NCBI RefSeq assembly: GCF_029057325.1
Contig: NZ_JAICZW010000096.1
Location: 18,085-82,084 of the forward strand
Direction: 5' to 3'
Source of the DNA: Bacteroides sp.
GTDB lineage: Bacteria > Bacteroidota > Bacteroidia > Bacteroidales > Bacteroidaceae
Length of the DNA: 64,000 bases
Shown: positions 53,288 through 60,326 of the stretch, one piece after another
How positions within the stretch are numbered: position 1 is the first letter of the stretch
How the letters are laid out: each line of letters starts with the position of its first letter
The notes under the pieces: model-generated
The model's database searches: none
What the model was told of the DNA's origin: nothing
Seen by the model: the letters and a program-made list of their open reading frames with translations, nothing else
Translations under genes and position numbers: made by a program

Positions 53288-53773
53288 ATGCCAGTACTTT
53301 ACAAAACTATTCAATCGACGAAAGAGAACAAAGAGGGTGTGAAGCTGTTTCATCCGCGTGCCGTACACGTCGCCACGATAAGCAGCGTGCAGCTTGCCAA
53401 AGAGATTGCCGAGTATTCGTCTCTCACCACGGGTGACGTGAAGAACACGATAGACAACCTGGTGACCGTGATGACCAAGCATCTCCACGCTTCGGAGTCG
53501 GTGACGCTCGACGGTCTTGGAACGTTCAGCCTTGTGATGCGCTCGCGGGGCAGGGGGGCGGCTACCGCCGGCGAGGTCAGCCCTTCGCAGGCAAGGTTGC
53601 ATATACGCTTCATCCCCGCCTTCACCAAGAACCAGGACGGCACCGTAGCCACCCGCGCGCTGATTACGGGCGTGAAGTGCGTGCCCTACAGCAAGGAGTC
53701 GGCAGCCTCCGGCGGCGGCAACACGGGCGGCACAGGCGGCGGCGAAGACCCGGGCGATAACCCGTTGGGCTGA
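53288..53773 (+). CDS. HU-family DNA-binding protein
   Basis: 161 aa. The HU fold covers about residues 1-125, including VQLAKEIAEYSSLTTGDVKNTI and LHASESVTLDGLGTFSLVMRS. A Gly-rich tail (GGGNTGGTGGGEDPGDNPLG) ends exactly like the HU protein at 19991. Together with the small gene that follows it resembles a HU-smalltalk cassette found repeatedly in Bacteroides genomes. The precise role is not known. Confidence 0.9.
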   Translation: MPVLYKTIQSTKENKEGVKLFHPRAVHVATISSVQLAKEIAEYSSLTTGDVKNTIDNLVTVMTKHLHASESVTLDGLGTFSLVMRSRGRGAATAGEVSPSQARLHIRFIPAFTKNQDGTVATRALITGVKCVPYSKESAASGGGNTGGTGGGEDPGDNPLG

Positions 53774-53840
53774 TCGGGCCGGGAAATTCCGACCGCGGAC
53801 ATCGTACACAAAAAACAACTAAACTAAAGACTAAATCAAC

Positions 53841-53942
53841 ATGAAAATCAAGAAAGAAACCTGGAAAAGCATCCTGAAAGTCATCGTAACCGTCATCACC
53901 ACCGTGGCCGGTGTGTTCGGAGTGAAGGCGATGAACCCGTAA
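53841..53942 (+). CDS. Smalltalk protein (33 aa)
   Basis: An ATG at 53841 gives a 33-residue peptide, MKIKKETWKSILKVIVTVIT followed by TVAGVFGVKAMNP, with a basic start and a hydrophobic core of about 20 residues. This matches the 'smalltalk protein' family of Bacteroidetes, usually encoded after HU genes. A strong terminator begins 13 bases after the stop. It is probably membrane-associated; function unknown. Confidence 0.85.
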   Translation: MKIKKETWKSILKVIVTVITTVAGVFGVKAMNP

Positions 53943-53954
53943 GAGGGAGAGAGA

Positions 53955-53995
53955 AAAAGCGTGTGCCAAAACAATAAAGGCACACGCTTTTGTGT
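53955..53995 (+). terminator. Strong terminator after smalltalk gene
   Basis: AAAAGCGTGTGCC (53955-53967) pairs perfectly with GGCACACGCTTTT (53979-53991). The T-run is part of the 3' arm. It ends the HU-smalltalk operon. Confidence 0.9.
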
Positions 53996-54049
53996 TTATC
54001 AGTTCTTGCTACCGGCCTCGATTGCTGTCTCCGTCGCAGGCCGCCGCTT

Positions 54050-54751
54050 CTACGCATGCCGCAGCCTTTCTTTCAGTTCCGCCACCCCTTCGGACGCTCC
54101 CTTGCGGATGACGTGTATCGGTCTCGCGGAGTGCGCGTCCACCGGTTTGGGGTCTATCAGATAGACTTCCGCCGTGCGGGGGGCGTAGTGCAGCAGTCCG
54201 GCGGCGGGATATACGTTCAGCGAGGTGCCGATAATCACGAAGATGTCCGCCTTCTCCACATATCCGATGGCGTTCTCTATCTGCGGCACCGCCTCGCCGA
54301 ACCAGACGATGAACGGGCGCAGCTGCGAGCCGTCGCCTGCCTTGTCGCCCATCTTCACCTCATAGGCTTCGGGCTCCAGCTCCTTGATGAAGCGCGGGTT
54401 GTTGGGGTCGTAGCTGGAGCAGACCTTTGTCAGCTCGCCGTGCAGGTGGACGACGTGTGTGCTGCCTGCCCGTTCGTGCAGGTTGTCCACGTTTTGCGTG
54501 ATGACGGTCACGTTGAAGTCCCGTTCCAGTTCGGCAAGCCCCGTGTGTCCCGCGTTCGGCTGCACGTCGAGCAGTTGGCGGCGGCGTTCGTTGTAGAAGT
54601 TGATGACCAGTTCGGGGTCGCGCGCATACCCTTCGGGGGTCGCCACCAGTTCCACCGGATACTTGTCCCACAATCCGCCCGCGTCGCGGAAGGTGCTGAT
54701 ACCGCTTTCGGCGCTCATTCCCGCGCCCGATAGGATGACTAAGTTTTTCAT
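54050..54751 (-). CDS. Sirtuin NAD-dependent deacylase (class III type)
   Basis: 233 aa from the ATG at 54751 (MKNLVILSGAG). NAD-binding motifs GAGMSAESGISTFRDAGGLW near residue 8, TQNVDNLHERAG near 98 and HLHGEL near 116 are present, with the catalytic His in the last. FYNERRRQL shows the YxxR pair typical of desuccinylase/deacylase (SIRT5/CobB-like) enzymes. The usual CxxC...CxxC zinc tetrad is missing: the corresponding region has a single cysteine (VCSSYDPNNP). It removes acyl groups from protein lysines using NAD. The neighbours suggest no specific partner. Confidence 0.9.
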   Translation of the reverse strand: MKNLVILSGAGMSAESGISTFRDAGGLWDKYPVELVATPEGYARDPELVINFYNERRRQLLDVQPNAGHTGLAELERDFNVTVITQNVDNLHERAGSTHVVHLHGELTKVCSSYDPNNPRFIKELEPEAYEVKMGDKAGDGSQLRPFIVWFGEAVPQIENAIGYVEKADIFVIIGTSLNVYPAAGLLHYAPRTAEVYLIDPKPVDAHSARPIHVIRKGASEGVAELKERLRHA

Positions 54752-54868
54752 AAGCTGTTTGTTTTTCAGGAGGGAGTTATCCCCTGCAAATATACGCAGA
54801 ATGTTGAAGTTGAGTCCTAAATAAGAAAAATTAAATGCCATAAAGCCGCTTCATTCAAATAAAAGCTG

Positions 54869-54876
54869 TACTTTTG
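54869..54876 (+). promoter_or_regulatory. Promoter -7 box of the first FKBP gene
   Basis: TACTTTTG fits TAnnTTTG, 64 bases before the ATG at 54940. No good -33 TTTG is visible at the ideal distance. Confidence 0.45.
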
Positions 54877-54939
54877 CCACTCATTAATTTGCAACAGGTT
54901 GGAAAAGAAACCCTTTTCCTGCCGACAACTACAATGATT

Positions 54940-55530
54940 ATGGATAAATTCAGCTACGCTATCGGCCTTGGAATAGGCCAGAATCTGTTAAGTATGGGCG
55001 CCAAGGGAATCGAAGTGGACGACTTCGCGCAAGCAATCAAAGACGTATTGGAGGGCAACCAGACGGCCATCAGCCACACCGAAGCCCGCGACATAGTGAA
55101 CAAGTACTTCGCCGAAATGGAGGAGAAGATGAACGCCGCCAACATCGAGGCAGGCCGGAAGTTTCTCGAAGAGAACAAGAAACGCCCGGGCGTCATCACA
55201 CTGCCCAGCGGACTTCAGTACGAGGTAATCACCGAAGGAAACACAGGCGGCCGCTACGCCAAGGCGACCGACCGCGTGCAGTGCCACTACGAAGGCACGC
55301 TGATCGACGGCACCCTGTTCGACAGCTCCATCAAGCGCGGACAACCCGCCACCTTCGGCGTGAACCAGGTGATTCCGGGTTGGGTAGAGGCGCTCCAGCT
55401 GATGCCCGAAGGCGCCAAGTGGAAACTCTTCATCCCCAGCGACCTGGGCTACGGCGCACAAGGCGCGGGCGAGATGATTCCGCCCCACAGCACCCTCGTC
55501 TTCGAAGTGGAACTGCTGAAAATCGTATAA
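54940..55530 (+). CDS. FKBP-type peptidyl-prolyl isomerase (FklB/Mip-like)
   Basis: 196 aa. The N-terminal helical dimerisation part (MDKFSYAIGLGIGQNLLSMG to about residue 85) leads into an FKBP domain (about 95-196) with VQCHYEGTLIDGTLFDSS and IPGWVEALQLMPEGAKWKLF, ending HSTLVFEVELLKI. No signal peptide is evident from this start, so it may be cytoplasmic. ATG at 54940 is chosen over 54934 and over earlier codons because it matches family starts. The related lipoprotein FKBP follows about 170 bases later. Confidence 0.9.
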   Translation: MDKFSYAIGLGIGQNLLSMGAKGIEVDDFAQAIKDVLEGNQTAISHTEARDIVNKYFAEMEEKMNAANIEAGRKFLEENKKRPGVITLPSGLQYEVITEGNTGGRYAKATDRVQCHYEGTLIDGTLFDSSIKRGQPATFGVNQVIPGWVEALQLMPEGAKWKLFIPSDLGYGAQGAGEMIPPHSTLVFEVELLKIV

Positions 55531-55531
55531 T

Positions 55532-55668
55532 AAGGAGAAGTTATCAGGAGTTAAAGCCGATACTTCTATTAATCATTGATCGCCAATCATTAGTAGGACT
55601 GTCGGCTTTAACTCTCAAACGGAGCGTAGCGGAGTGGCAACTCCTTCTAACTCCCGATAACTCCCTCA
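55532..55668. repeat. GGAGTTA-word hairpin between FKBP genes
   Basis: AGGAGAAGTTATCAGGAGTTAAAGCCGATA (55532-55563) pairs with TCGGCTTTAACTC (about 55604-55616) and with later AACTCCTTCTAACTCCCGATAACTCCC words (to 55668). A GGAGCGTAGCGGAGTGGC insertion interrupts the right arm. It belongs to the same family as 45389-45512 and 45956-46231. Confidence 0.75.
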
Positions 55669-55704
55669 AACCAAAGAACATTCAACATAAAAAATAAAAG
55701 CAAA

Positions 55705-56589
55705 ATGAAAAAAGCAACATTTCTTATGACGCTTGCAGTAGCTGCCGGCCTGGCATCCTGCACGGCGCAAAGTCCGAAAGCAAACCTGAAAACGGACATC
55801 GACTCATTGTCTTATGCCATCGGTATGGCACGTACGGAGGGATTGGACCAATACCTTGCACAGCAGGGCATCGACTCTACGCAGATGGTTGAATTCCTGA
55901 AAGGCTTCAACGAAGGCGCTTCCAAAATCGACGACAAGGACGTGGCCTACATGGCAGGTCTGCAAATCGGCCAGATGGTGAGCAAGCAGTGGGTCGAAGG
56001 CTTCAACCAACAGATTTTCGGCGGTGACTCCACACAGACCCTGAGCCGCGAAAACATGCTGGCAGGCTTCGTGGCAGGCGTGATAGGCAAGGGTGGCGCC
56101 ATGGATATGGCCAAGGCACAAGAGGTTATGCGCACCCAGATGGACGCCATCAAAGAGAAAGCCACTGCCGCCAAGTATGCCGACAACAAAGAAGCCGGTG
56201 AGAAGTTCCTTGCCGAAAACAAGACCAAAGAAGGCGTGGTGACTACCGAAAGCGGCCTGCAATACAAAGTCATCACCGAAGGAAAAGGTGAAATCCCCGC
56301 CGACACCTGCAAGGTGAAGGTGCACTACAAAGGTACGCTGATCGACGGCACCGAGTTCGACAGCTCTTACAAGCGCAAGGACAAAGACGGCAACCCGCAA
56401 CCCGCCACCTTCCATGCCAACCAGGTAATCAAGGGCTGGACCGAAGCCCTGACCATGATGCCTGTAGGCTCTAAGTGGGAACTCTACATCCCCTACGACC
56501 TTGCCTACGGTGCAAGAGAGACCGGCGGCCAGATCAAGCCTTTCTCCACCCTGATATTCGAAGTGGAATTGCTCGGAATCGAAAAGTGA
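55705..56589 (+). CDS. FKBP-type peptidyl-prolyl isomerase, lipoprotein
   Basis: 294 aa with lipobox GLASCTAQ (Cys 19), so outer-membrane or periplasmic. A long N-terminal helical dimerisation domain (to about residue 180; INGLARTEG-like start SYAIGMARTEGLDQY) precedes the FKBP domain (about 185-294) with VKVHYKGTLIDGTEFDSS and IKGWTEALTMMPVGSKWELY. It is a paralogue of the preceding FKBP. It helps fold secreted proteins. Confidence 0.9.
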   Translation: MKKATFLMTLAVAAGLASCTAQSPKANLKTDIDSLSYAIGMARTEGLDQYLAQQGIDSTQMVEFLKGFNEGASKIDDKDVAYMAGLQIGQMVSKQWVEGFNQQIFGGDSTQTLSRENMLAGFVAGVIGKGGAMDMAKAQEVMRTQMDAIKEKATAAKYADNKEAGEKFLAENKTKEGVVTTESGLQYKVITEGKGEIPADTCKVKVHYKGTLIDGTEFDSSYKRKDKDGNPQPATFHANQVIKGWTEALTMMPVGSKWELYIPYDLAYGARETGGQIKPFSTLIFEVELLGIEK

Positions 56590-56591
56590 TC

Positions 56592-56721
56592 CTACTTACA
56601 AAGTGATAGGGCGATAGGGTGATAAAGTGGTAGAAGATGGCATTACCACATTATCACCCTATCACATTATCACCCTACCACTCTACCACATTATCACCCT
56701 ACCACATTATCGCATTATCAC
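56592..56721. repeat. GATAGGGTGATAAAGTGGTA-word structure after FKBP gene
   Basis: The left arm (GTGATAGGGCGATAGGGTGATAAAGTGGTA, about 56601-56632) is complementary to many copies of TACCACATTATCACCCTATC in the right arm (56640-56721), which repeats the word at least four times. It is a right-arm-expanded hairpin like that at 45956. Confidence 0.75.
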
Positions 56722-56763
56722 ATTTTTTTCCTCCTTTTGCATAGATGAATTAAAATAAAGCTC

Positions 56764-56771
56764 TATATTTG
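56764..56771 (+). promoter_or_regulatory. Promoter -7 box of the Lrp/AsnC gene
   Basis: TATATTTG matches TAnnTTTG and lies 43 bases before the ATG. TTTG at 56736-56739 is the nearest -33 candidate but is spaced 24 bases away. Confidence 0.5.
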
Positions 56772-56814
56772 CTTACTTTTTGATGAGCAATAAGAACTTT
56801 ACATATTTACAGTT

Positions 56815-57279
56815 ATGGAAAAAATAGACAATCTTGACCGACAGATTTTGGAAATCATTTCCCAAAATGCCCGTATTCCTTTCAAGGATGTAGCTGCCGA
56901 TTGTGGCGTGTCGCGTGCTGCCATCCACCAACGCGTACAGCGCCTGATAGACCTTGGTGTCATTGTCGGTTCAGGCTATCATGTAAATCCCAAATCTCTG
57001 GGCTACAGAACCTGCACTTACGTAGGAATCAAACTGGAGAAGGGCTCCATGTATAAGACGGTGGTTGCTGAGTTGAACAAGATTCCCGAAATCGTGGAAT
57101 GCCACTTCACCACAGGCCCCTATACCATGCTGACTAAGGTATATGCCCGCGACAACGAGCATCTGATGGACCTGCTGAACAACAAGATGCAGGAGATTCC
57201 GGGGGTCACCGCCACCGAAACGCTGATCTCCCTGGAGCAGAGCATCAAGAAAGAAATCCCCATTTGTTCTGAACAATAA
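56815..57279 (+). CDS. Lrp/AsnC family transcriptional regulator
   Basis: 154 aa. The N-terminal winged HTH (LDRQILEIISQNARIPFKDVA then RAAIHQRVQRLIDLG) joins a C-terminal RAM/AsnC ligand-binding domain (about residues 65-150; VECHFTTGPYTMLTKVYARD). Members respond to amino acids and control amino-acid metabolism; the effector is not visible. Hairpins follow at 57289-57352. Confidence 0.9.
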   Translation: MEKIDNLDRQILEIISQNARIPFKDVAADCGVSRAAIHQRVQRLIDLGVIVGSGYHVNPKSLGYRTCTYVGIKLEKGSMYKTVVAELNKIPEIVECHFTTGPYTMLTKVYARDNEHLMDLLNNKMQEIPGVTATETLISLEQSIKKEIPICSEQ

Positions 57280-57288
57280 GACGGCCGG

Positions 57289-57352
57289 TTACAAGTTGGC
57301 AATCCGCCCGTCCGGCTCGTCCCTGCGGCGGGGCGTGTTGCGCAACTTGTAA
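57289..57352. terminator. Hairpin between Lrp and DUF4491 genes
   Basis: TTACAAGTTG (57289-57298) pairs perfectly with CAACTTGTAA (57343-57352) around a GC-rich loop with its own CCGCCC/GGGCG pairing. It probably ends or attenuates Lrp transcription before DUF4491. Confidence 0.55.
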
Positions 57353-57373
57353 TCCCCATCATACCCCACAACC

Positions 57374-57685
57374 ATGGACTTCTTGAACGAATATCATCTC
57401 TCAGGTCTTTTCATCGGCATCTGCACCTTCCTCATCATCGGCCTGTTCCACCCCGTCGTGGTGAAGGCCGAATACTATTGGGGAACCCGGTGCTGGTGGA
57501 TTTTCCTGTTGCTTGGCATCGGCGGTGTCGCTGCCTCTCTTTGCGTGAATAACATCCTTGTGGCTTCCCTCCTTGGCGTCTTTGCCTTTTCCTCGTTCTG
57601 GACCATCAAGGAGGTGTTCGAGCAGGAAGAGCGGGTGCGCAAAGGCTGGTTTCCCAAGAATCCGAAGCGTACGTATAAATTCTGA
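57374..57685 (+). CDS. DUF4491 family small membrane protein
   Basis: 103 aa with three membrane segments (about residues 8-28, 38-58 and 62-80) and a Lys/Arg-rich C-terminal tail ending RTYKF. DUF4491 proteins are widespread in Bacteroidetes; the function is unknown. It precedes the tRNA by about 100 bases. Confidence 0.85.
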   Translation: MDFLNEYHLSGLFIGICTFLIIGLFHPVVVKAEYYWGTRCWWIFLLLGIGGVAASLCVNNILVASLLGVFAFSSFWTIKEVFEQEERVRKGWFPKNPKRTYKF

Positions 57686-57787
57686 GGGCAAAAGCCGTGA
57701 AAAGCCATTTGTTTTTTCATTGAAATTCTTGCATATCTCAACAGAAAGCACTACTTTTGCCCCCGCTATCCCCCGAAAGGATACACC

Positions 57788-57861
57788 GGACTTGTAGCTC
57801 AGTTGGTTAGAGCAACAGACTCATAATCTGGAGGTCCCTGGTTCAAGCCCAGGCTGGTCCA
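57788..57861 (+). tRNA. tRNA with anticodon CAU (tRNA-Met or Ile2)
   Basis: A cloverleaf folds: D-arm AGCTCAGTTGGTTAGAGC, anticodon arm CAGACTCATAATCTG with anticodon CAT, T-arm CCTGGTTCAAGCCCAGG, acceptor GGACTTG with CTGGTCC. CCA is not encoded (CACA follows). An integrase gene lies 141 bases downstream, so its 3' end is the likely attachment site of the element. Confidence 0.9.
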
Positions 57862-57867
57862 CAAACT

Positions 57868-57902
57868 AAAAGGCTCATCTCTAACGAGATAGAGCCTTTT
57901 TT
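57868..57902 (+). terminator. Terminator after the tRNA
   Basis: AAAAGGCTC with ATCTC pairs with GAGAT and GAGCCTTTT, a nearly continuous stem with a four-base loop, followed by TT. It ends six bases after the tRNA 3' end. Confidence 0.85.
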
Positions 57903-57909
57903 GTTTGCA

Positions 57910-57936
57910 GACCCTCCAGATATAACTCTGTTGCTC
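57910..57936 (-). repeat. Inverted imperfect copy of the tRNA anticodon arm
   Basis: 57910-57936 read in reverse matches the tRNA at 57810-57836 over 27 positions (GAGCAACAGA...ATCTGGAGG...), with roughly 21-22 identities and small shifts around the anticodon. It is placed beyond the terminator and before the integrase. It may be a leftover of an attachment core, an integrase arm site, or an antisense arm. Confidence 0.65.
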
Positions 57937-58002
57937 TTGGTTAATTTAGTCCTATTTTAAGCAGATGTTGACTAATTGTTGACTAATTAAAATAGAGCTA
58001 AT

Positions 58003-59271
58003 ATGCTGACTATTAAAGCCGAGATTAAAAGGAGTGAGTTAAAAGTTGACGGAACATATAACGTCAAGATTAGATTCACATTAGACCGCAAGGTGAAACG
58101 ATTATCCACTAACTTGTTTGTAACCCAACAAGACCTAACCAAATCCCTCAAATTTAAAGAGGACACTCCCATTAAAAGAGAAATAGACAGGCTTGTTCTC
58201 TATTACAGGGAACAATGTTTAAAACTGCAATTAGACCGTAATCACTATTCGTTGGATGAAATAGTTGAATTTTTGAATGGAGAACAGGAAAAACAGCAGG
58301 CCATTGACTTTATAAAGTTCAGTCGTGAGTGGATAGCTTCTGCTACTATTAAAGGAGCACCCAATTACACTACTGCCATCAATGCCTTGGTACGATTTGT
58401 TGGTAAGGAAGAATTGGATATAAATCTTATCACCTTAGATTTCTTGGAACAATTCAAAACATTCTTGATTGGAGAACGCGATGCACGTACCAAGAAACTG
58501 ATGCATCAGTGTAAACGTGTAACCTCTAACCGTACCCTTTCCCTCTACTTGGTAAGCATTAAGAAGCTGTTCAATGAAGCTAAACGCAAGTTCAATAAGA
58601 AGGACAAGAACCTTATTCTTATTCCTAACTCACCCTTTGAGGACTTCAAGATACCTAAACAGGAAGCTACCCGTAAGAGAGCCATTCCAGCAGACATCAT
58701 TAAAAAGGTGTGGAAATTGCCTTATAAAGAAATGAAGAAAGGATATAAGTCCACGTGTCGCTACAATTTGGCTAAGGACTGTTTTATTCTCTCATTCTGT
58801 CTTATGGGAATCAATTCAGCAGACCTTTACAATGCTACTGAAATGAGAGGAAACACTATTATCTATAACAGAACTAAGACCAAAGCTCGCAGATTGGATG
58901 GTGCAAAAATGATGGTAGATATTCCTAAGATAGTGCAACCTCTTATTGATAAGTACAAAGATAGCACAGGCAAACGTCTGTTCAACTTCTATCAATTCTA
59001 TGGGGATGAAAAGACTTTTAACAAGGCTATCAATTCTGGGTTGAAAGAGATTGGAGCAATATTAGAAGTAGATGATTTGGAATACTACGCTGCGCGCCAT
59101 AGTTGGGCTACCATTGCACTGAACAAAGTAGGCATAGACAAATACATTGTTCACGCAGCTTTGAACCACATAGATGATTCTATGAAGGTGACAGATATTT
59201 ATATTGAACGTGACTTTGTAAATGAAAACAAGGCTAATACTAAGGTTGTGAAGTACGTGTTTGGTAAGTAA
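58003..59271 (+). CDS. Tyrosine-type site-specific integrase
   Basis: 422 aa. An N-terminal SAM-like domain (about residues 100-200) is followed by a catalytic domain. YYAARHSWATIALNKVG near residue 363 carries the H-x-x-R/ARHS block, LNHIDDSMKVTDIYI contains the second His, and the catalytic tyrosine is the Y of DIYIERDF near 405. The first catalytic arginine position reads GIN (CLMGINSADL) rather than GLR, as in some Bacteroidetes integrases. It inserts the element, probably at the tRNA. The start at 58003 follows an AT-rich leader. Confidence 0.9.
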   Translation: MLTIKAEIKRSELKVDGTYNVKIRFTLDRKVKRLSTNLFVTQQDLTKSLKFKEDTPIKREIDRLVLYYREQCLKLQLDRNHYSLDEIVEFLNGEQEKQQAIDFIKFSREWIASATIKGAPNYTTAINALVRFVGKEELDINLITLDFLEQFKTFLIGERDARTKKLMHQCKRVTSNRTLSLYLVSIKKLFNEAKRKFNKKDKNLILIPNSPFEDFKIPKQEATRKRAIPADIIKKVWKLPYKEMKKGYKSTCRYNLAKDCFILSFCLMGINSADLYNATEMRGNTIIYNRTKTKARRLDGAKMMVDIPKIVQPLIDKYKDSTGKRLFNFYQFYGDEKTFNKAINSGLKEIGAILEVDDLEYYAARHSWATIALNKVGIDKYIVHAALNHIDDSMKVTDIYIERDFVNENKANTKVVKYVFGK

Positions 59272-59278
59272 GCTAATA

Positions 59279-59318
59279 ATTCCCCACTTGTAGTAATTGA
59301 AGTGGGGATTATTTTTTA
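59279..59318 (+). terminator. Terminator after the integrase
   Basis: CCCCACTT (59282-59289) pairs perfectly with AAGTGGGG (59300-59307), with AAT/ATT extensions, then TTATTTTTT. It separates the integrase transcript from downstream genes. Confidence 0.85.
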
Positions 59319-59324
59319 ATTTTG
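59317..59324 (+). promoter_or_regulatory. Promoter -7 box for the unknown gene at 59350
   Basis: TAATTTTG matches TAnnTTTG and overlaps the end of the integrase terminator T-run. The implied leader is only about 19 bases. Confidence 0.45.
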
Positions 59325-59349
59325 TGCAGAATTGGAGCAGGAAGTACTT

Positions 59350-60192
59350 ATGGAAGATAACCCAAATATAGAAGAACAGAATATTCTCCCCAAAATGGAT
59401 ATAGATTTGTTAGCTGAAATGGAGCAAAGCATGGAAAATGATTTCAAACGTGAATATCAGCAGGAAGATGTTGCATCTATTCTTGACAGCATAGAATATA
59501 TCAGAATCTATTGCAGGAACTTCCCACTATTTAATGGAGACGATTATCAGCCACTTCAAGCACCATTCGCATACTATCGTAGTCGCAATACATATTTAAA
59601 GGAGCTGCCATTTACAGAAGATGAGTTCTATAATTTCACACTGATACAAGAGGCTATCAACAAATTGGAGTTACAACCCAAACCAACCTTTGAGTTCATA
59701 GCATTCTTATACCACATCATCAAAGTGTGGAGCGAGAACCAAATAACCACAGGGATTAACAGGGTAAACAACATTCTCTCCATCTTAGAGGAACAGCCCA
59801 ATGCCAAATTAAAAATGAATATCAAAGTAGATGGCAAGAACTTCGAGTTCGAGAACTCCCTATTCATTCACTCTATACTTGAATTTTATTCTTCCCATGA
59901 ACAGGTTTCACACTATCTTGTGGAGCGAGAGAATAAAAGAGTACGAGAGCGCACTATCCAATATTCTTTAGTCAAGACATTGCTGGATTATCTTCCCATC
60001 AAAGTAAAGAAGCCAGAGGATGTAAAATTTGTACAAGCAGAAAGAGACTTAGCCCTATGCACCTTATATCTCTGCAAATTGCTCACAGGAGACCCTGCAT
60101 ATGTCTGCACTAAAGACAATAACATTACATTTGACAGCTTGATGAGGGCTTTCAAAGACTTCAATATTACACTCAATCGAATGCTAACTTAA
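59350..60192 (+). CDS. Unknown element-encoded helical protein
   Basis: 280 aa from the ATG at 59350; an earlier TTG at 59332 is possible but lies in the promoter zone. The protein is acidic at its N-terminus, predicted mostly alpha-helical, with short hydrophobic stretches but no membrane helix or signal peptide. I recognise no domain. It lies between the integrase and the DGQHR gene on the same strand with independent promoter elements on each side. Confidence 0.7.
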   Translation: MEDNPNIEEQNILPKMDIDLLAEMEQSMENDFKREYQQEDVASILDSIEYIRIYCRNFPLFNGDDYQPLQAPFAYYRSRNTYLKELPFTEDEFYNFTLIQEAINKLELQPKPTFEFIAFLYHIIKVWSENQITTGINRVNNILSILEEQPNAKLKMNIKVDGKNFEFENSLFIHSILEFYSSHEQVSHYLVERENKRVRERTIQYSLVKTLLDYLPIKVKKPEDVKFVQAERDLALCTLYLCKLLTGDPAYVCTKDNNITFDSLMRAFKDFNITLNRMLT

Positions 60193-60256
60193 TGATATTC
60201 AGCAGAGAAACTTTAGATTAATAAAACTTACTCTTACATACCCTATTTAAGAGACA

Positions 60257-60317
60257 TATCTTTGCATCGCTTTCAGAAAGCTGGCAGGCACGTTGCCGCA
60301 GACTAATCACTGAAAGC
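60257..60317 (+). promoter_or_regulatory. Promoter and structured leader of the DGQHR gene
   Basis: TATCTTTG at 60257-60264 is an exact -7 match. The leader begins about five bases later and folds immediately: GCTTTCAG (60269-60276) pairs with CTGAAAGC (60310-60317), enclosing GGCA/TGCC (60287-60290 with 60294-60297). It ends nine bases before the ATG and could control translation. Confidence 0.6.
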
Positions 60318-60326
60318 CCCAAAGAC

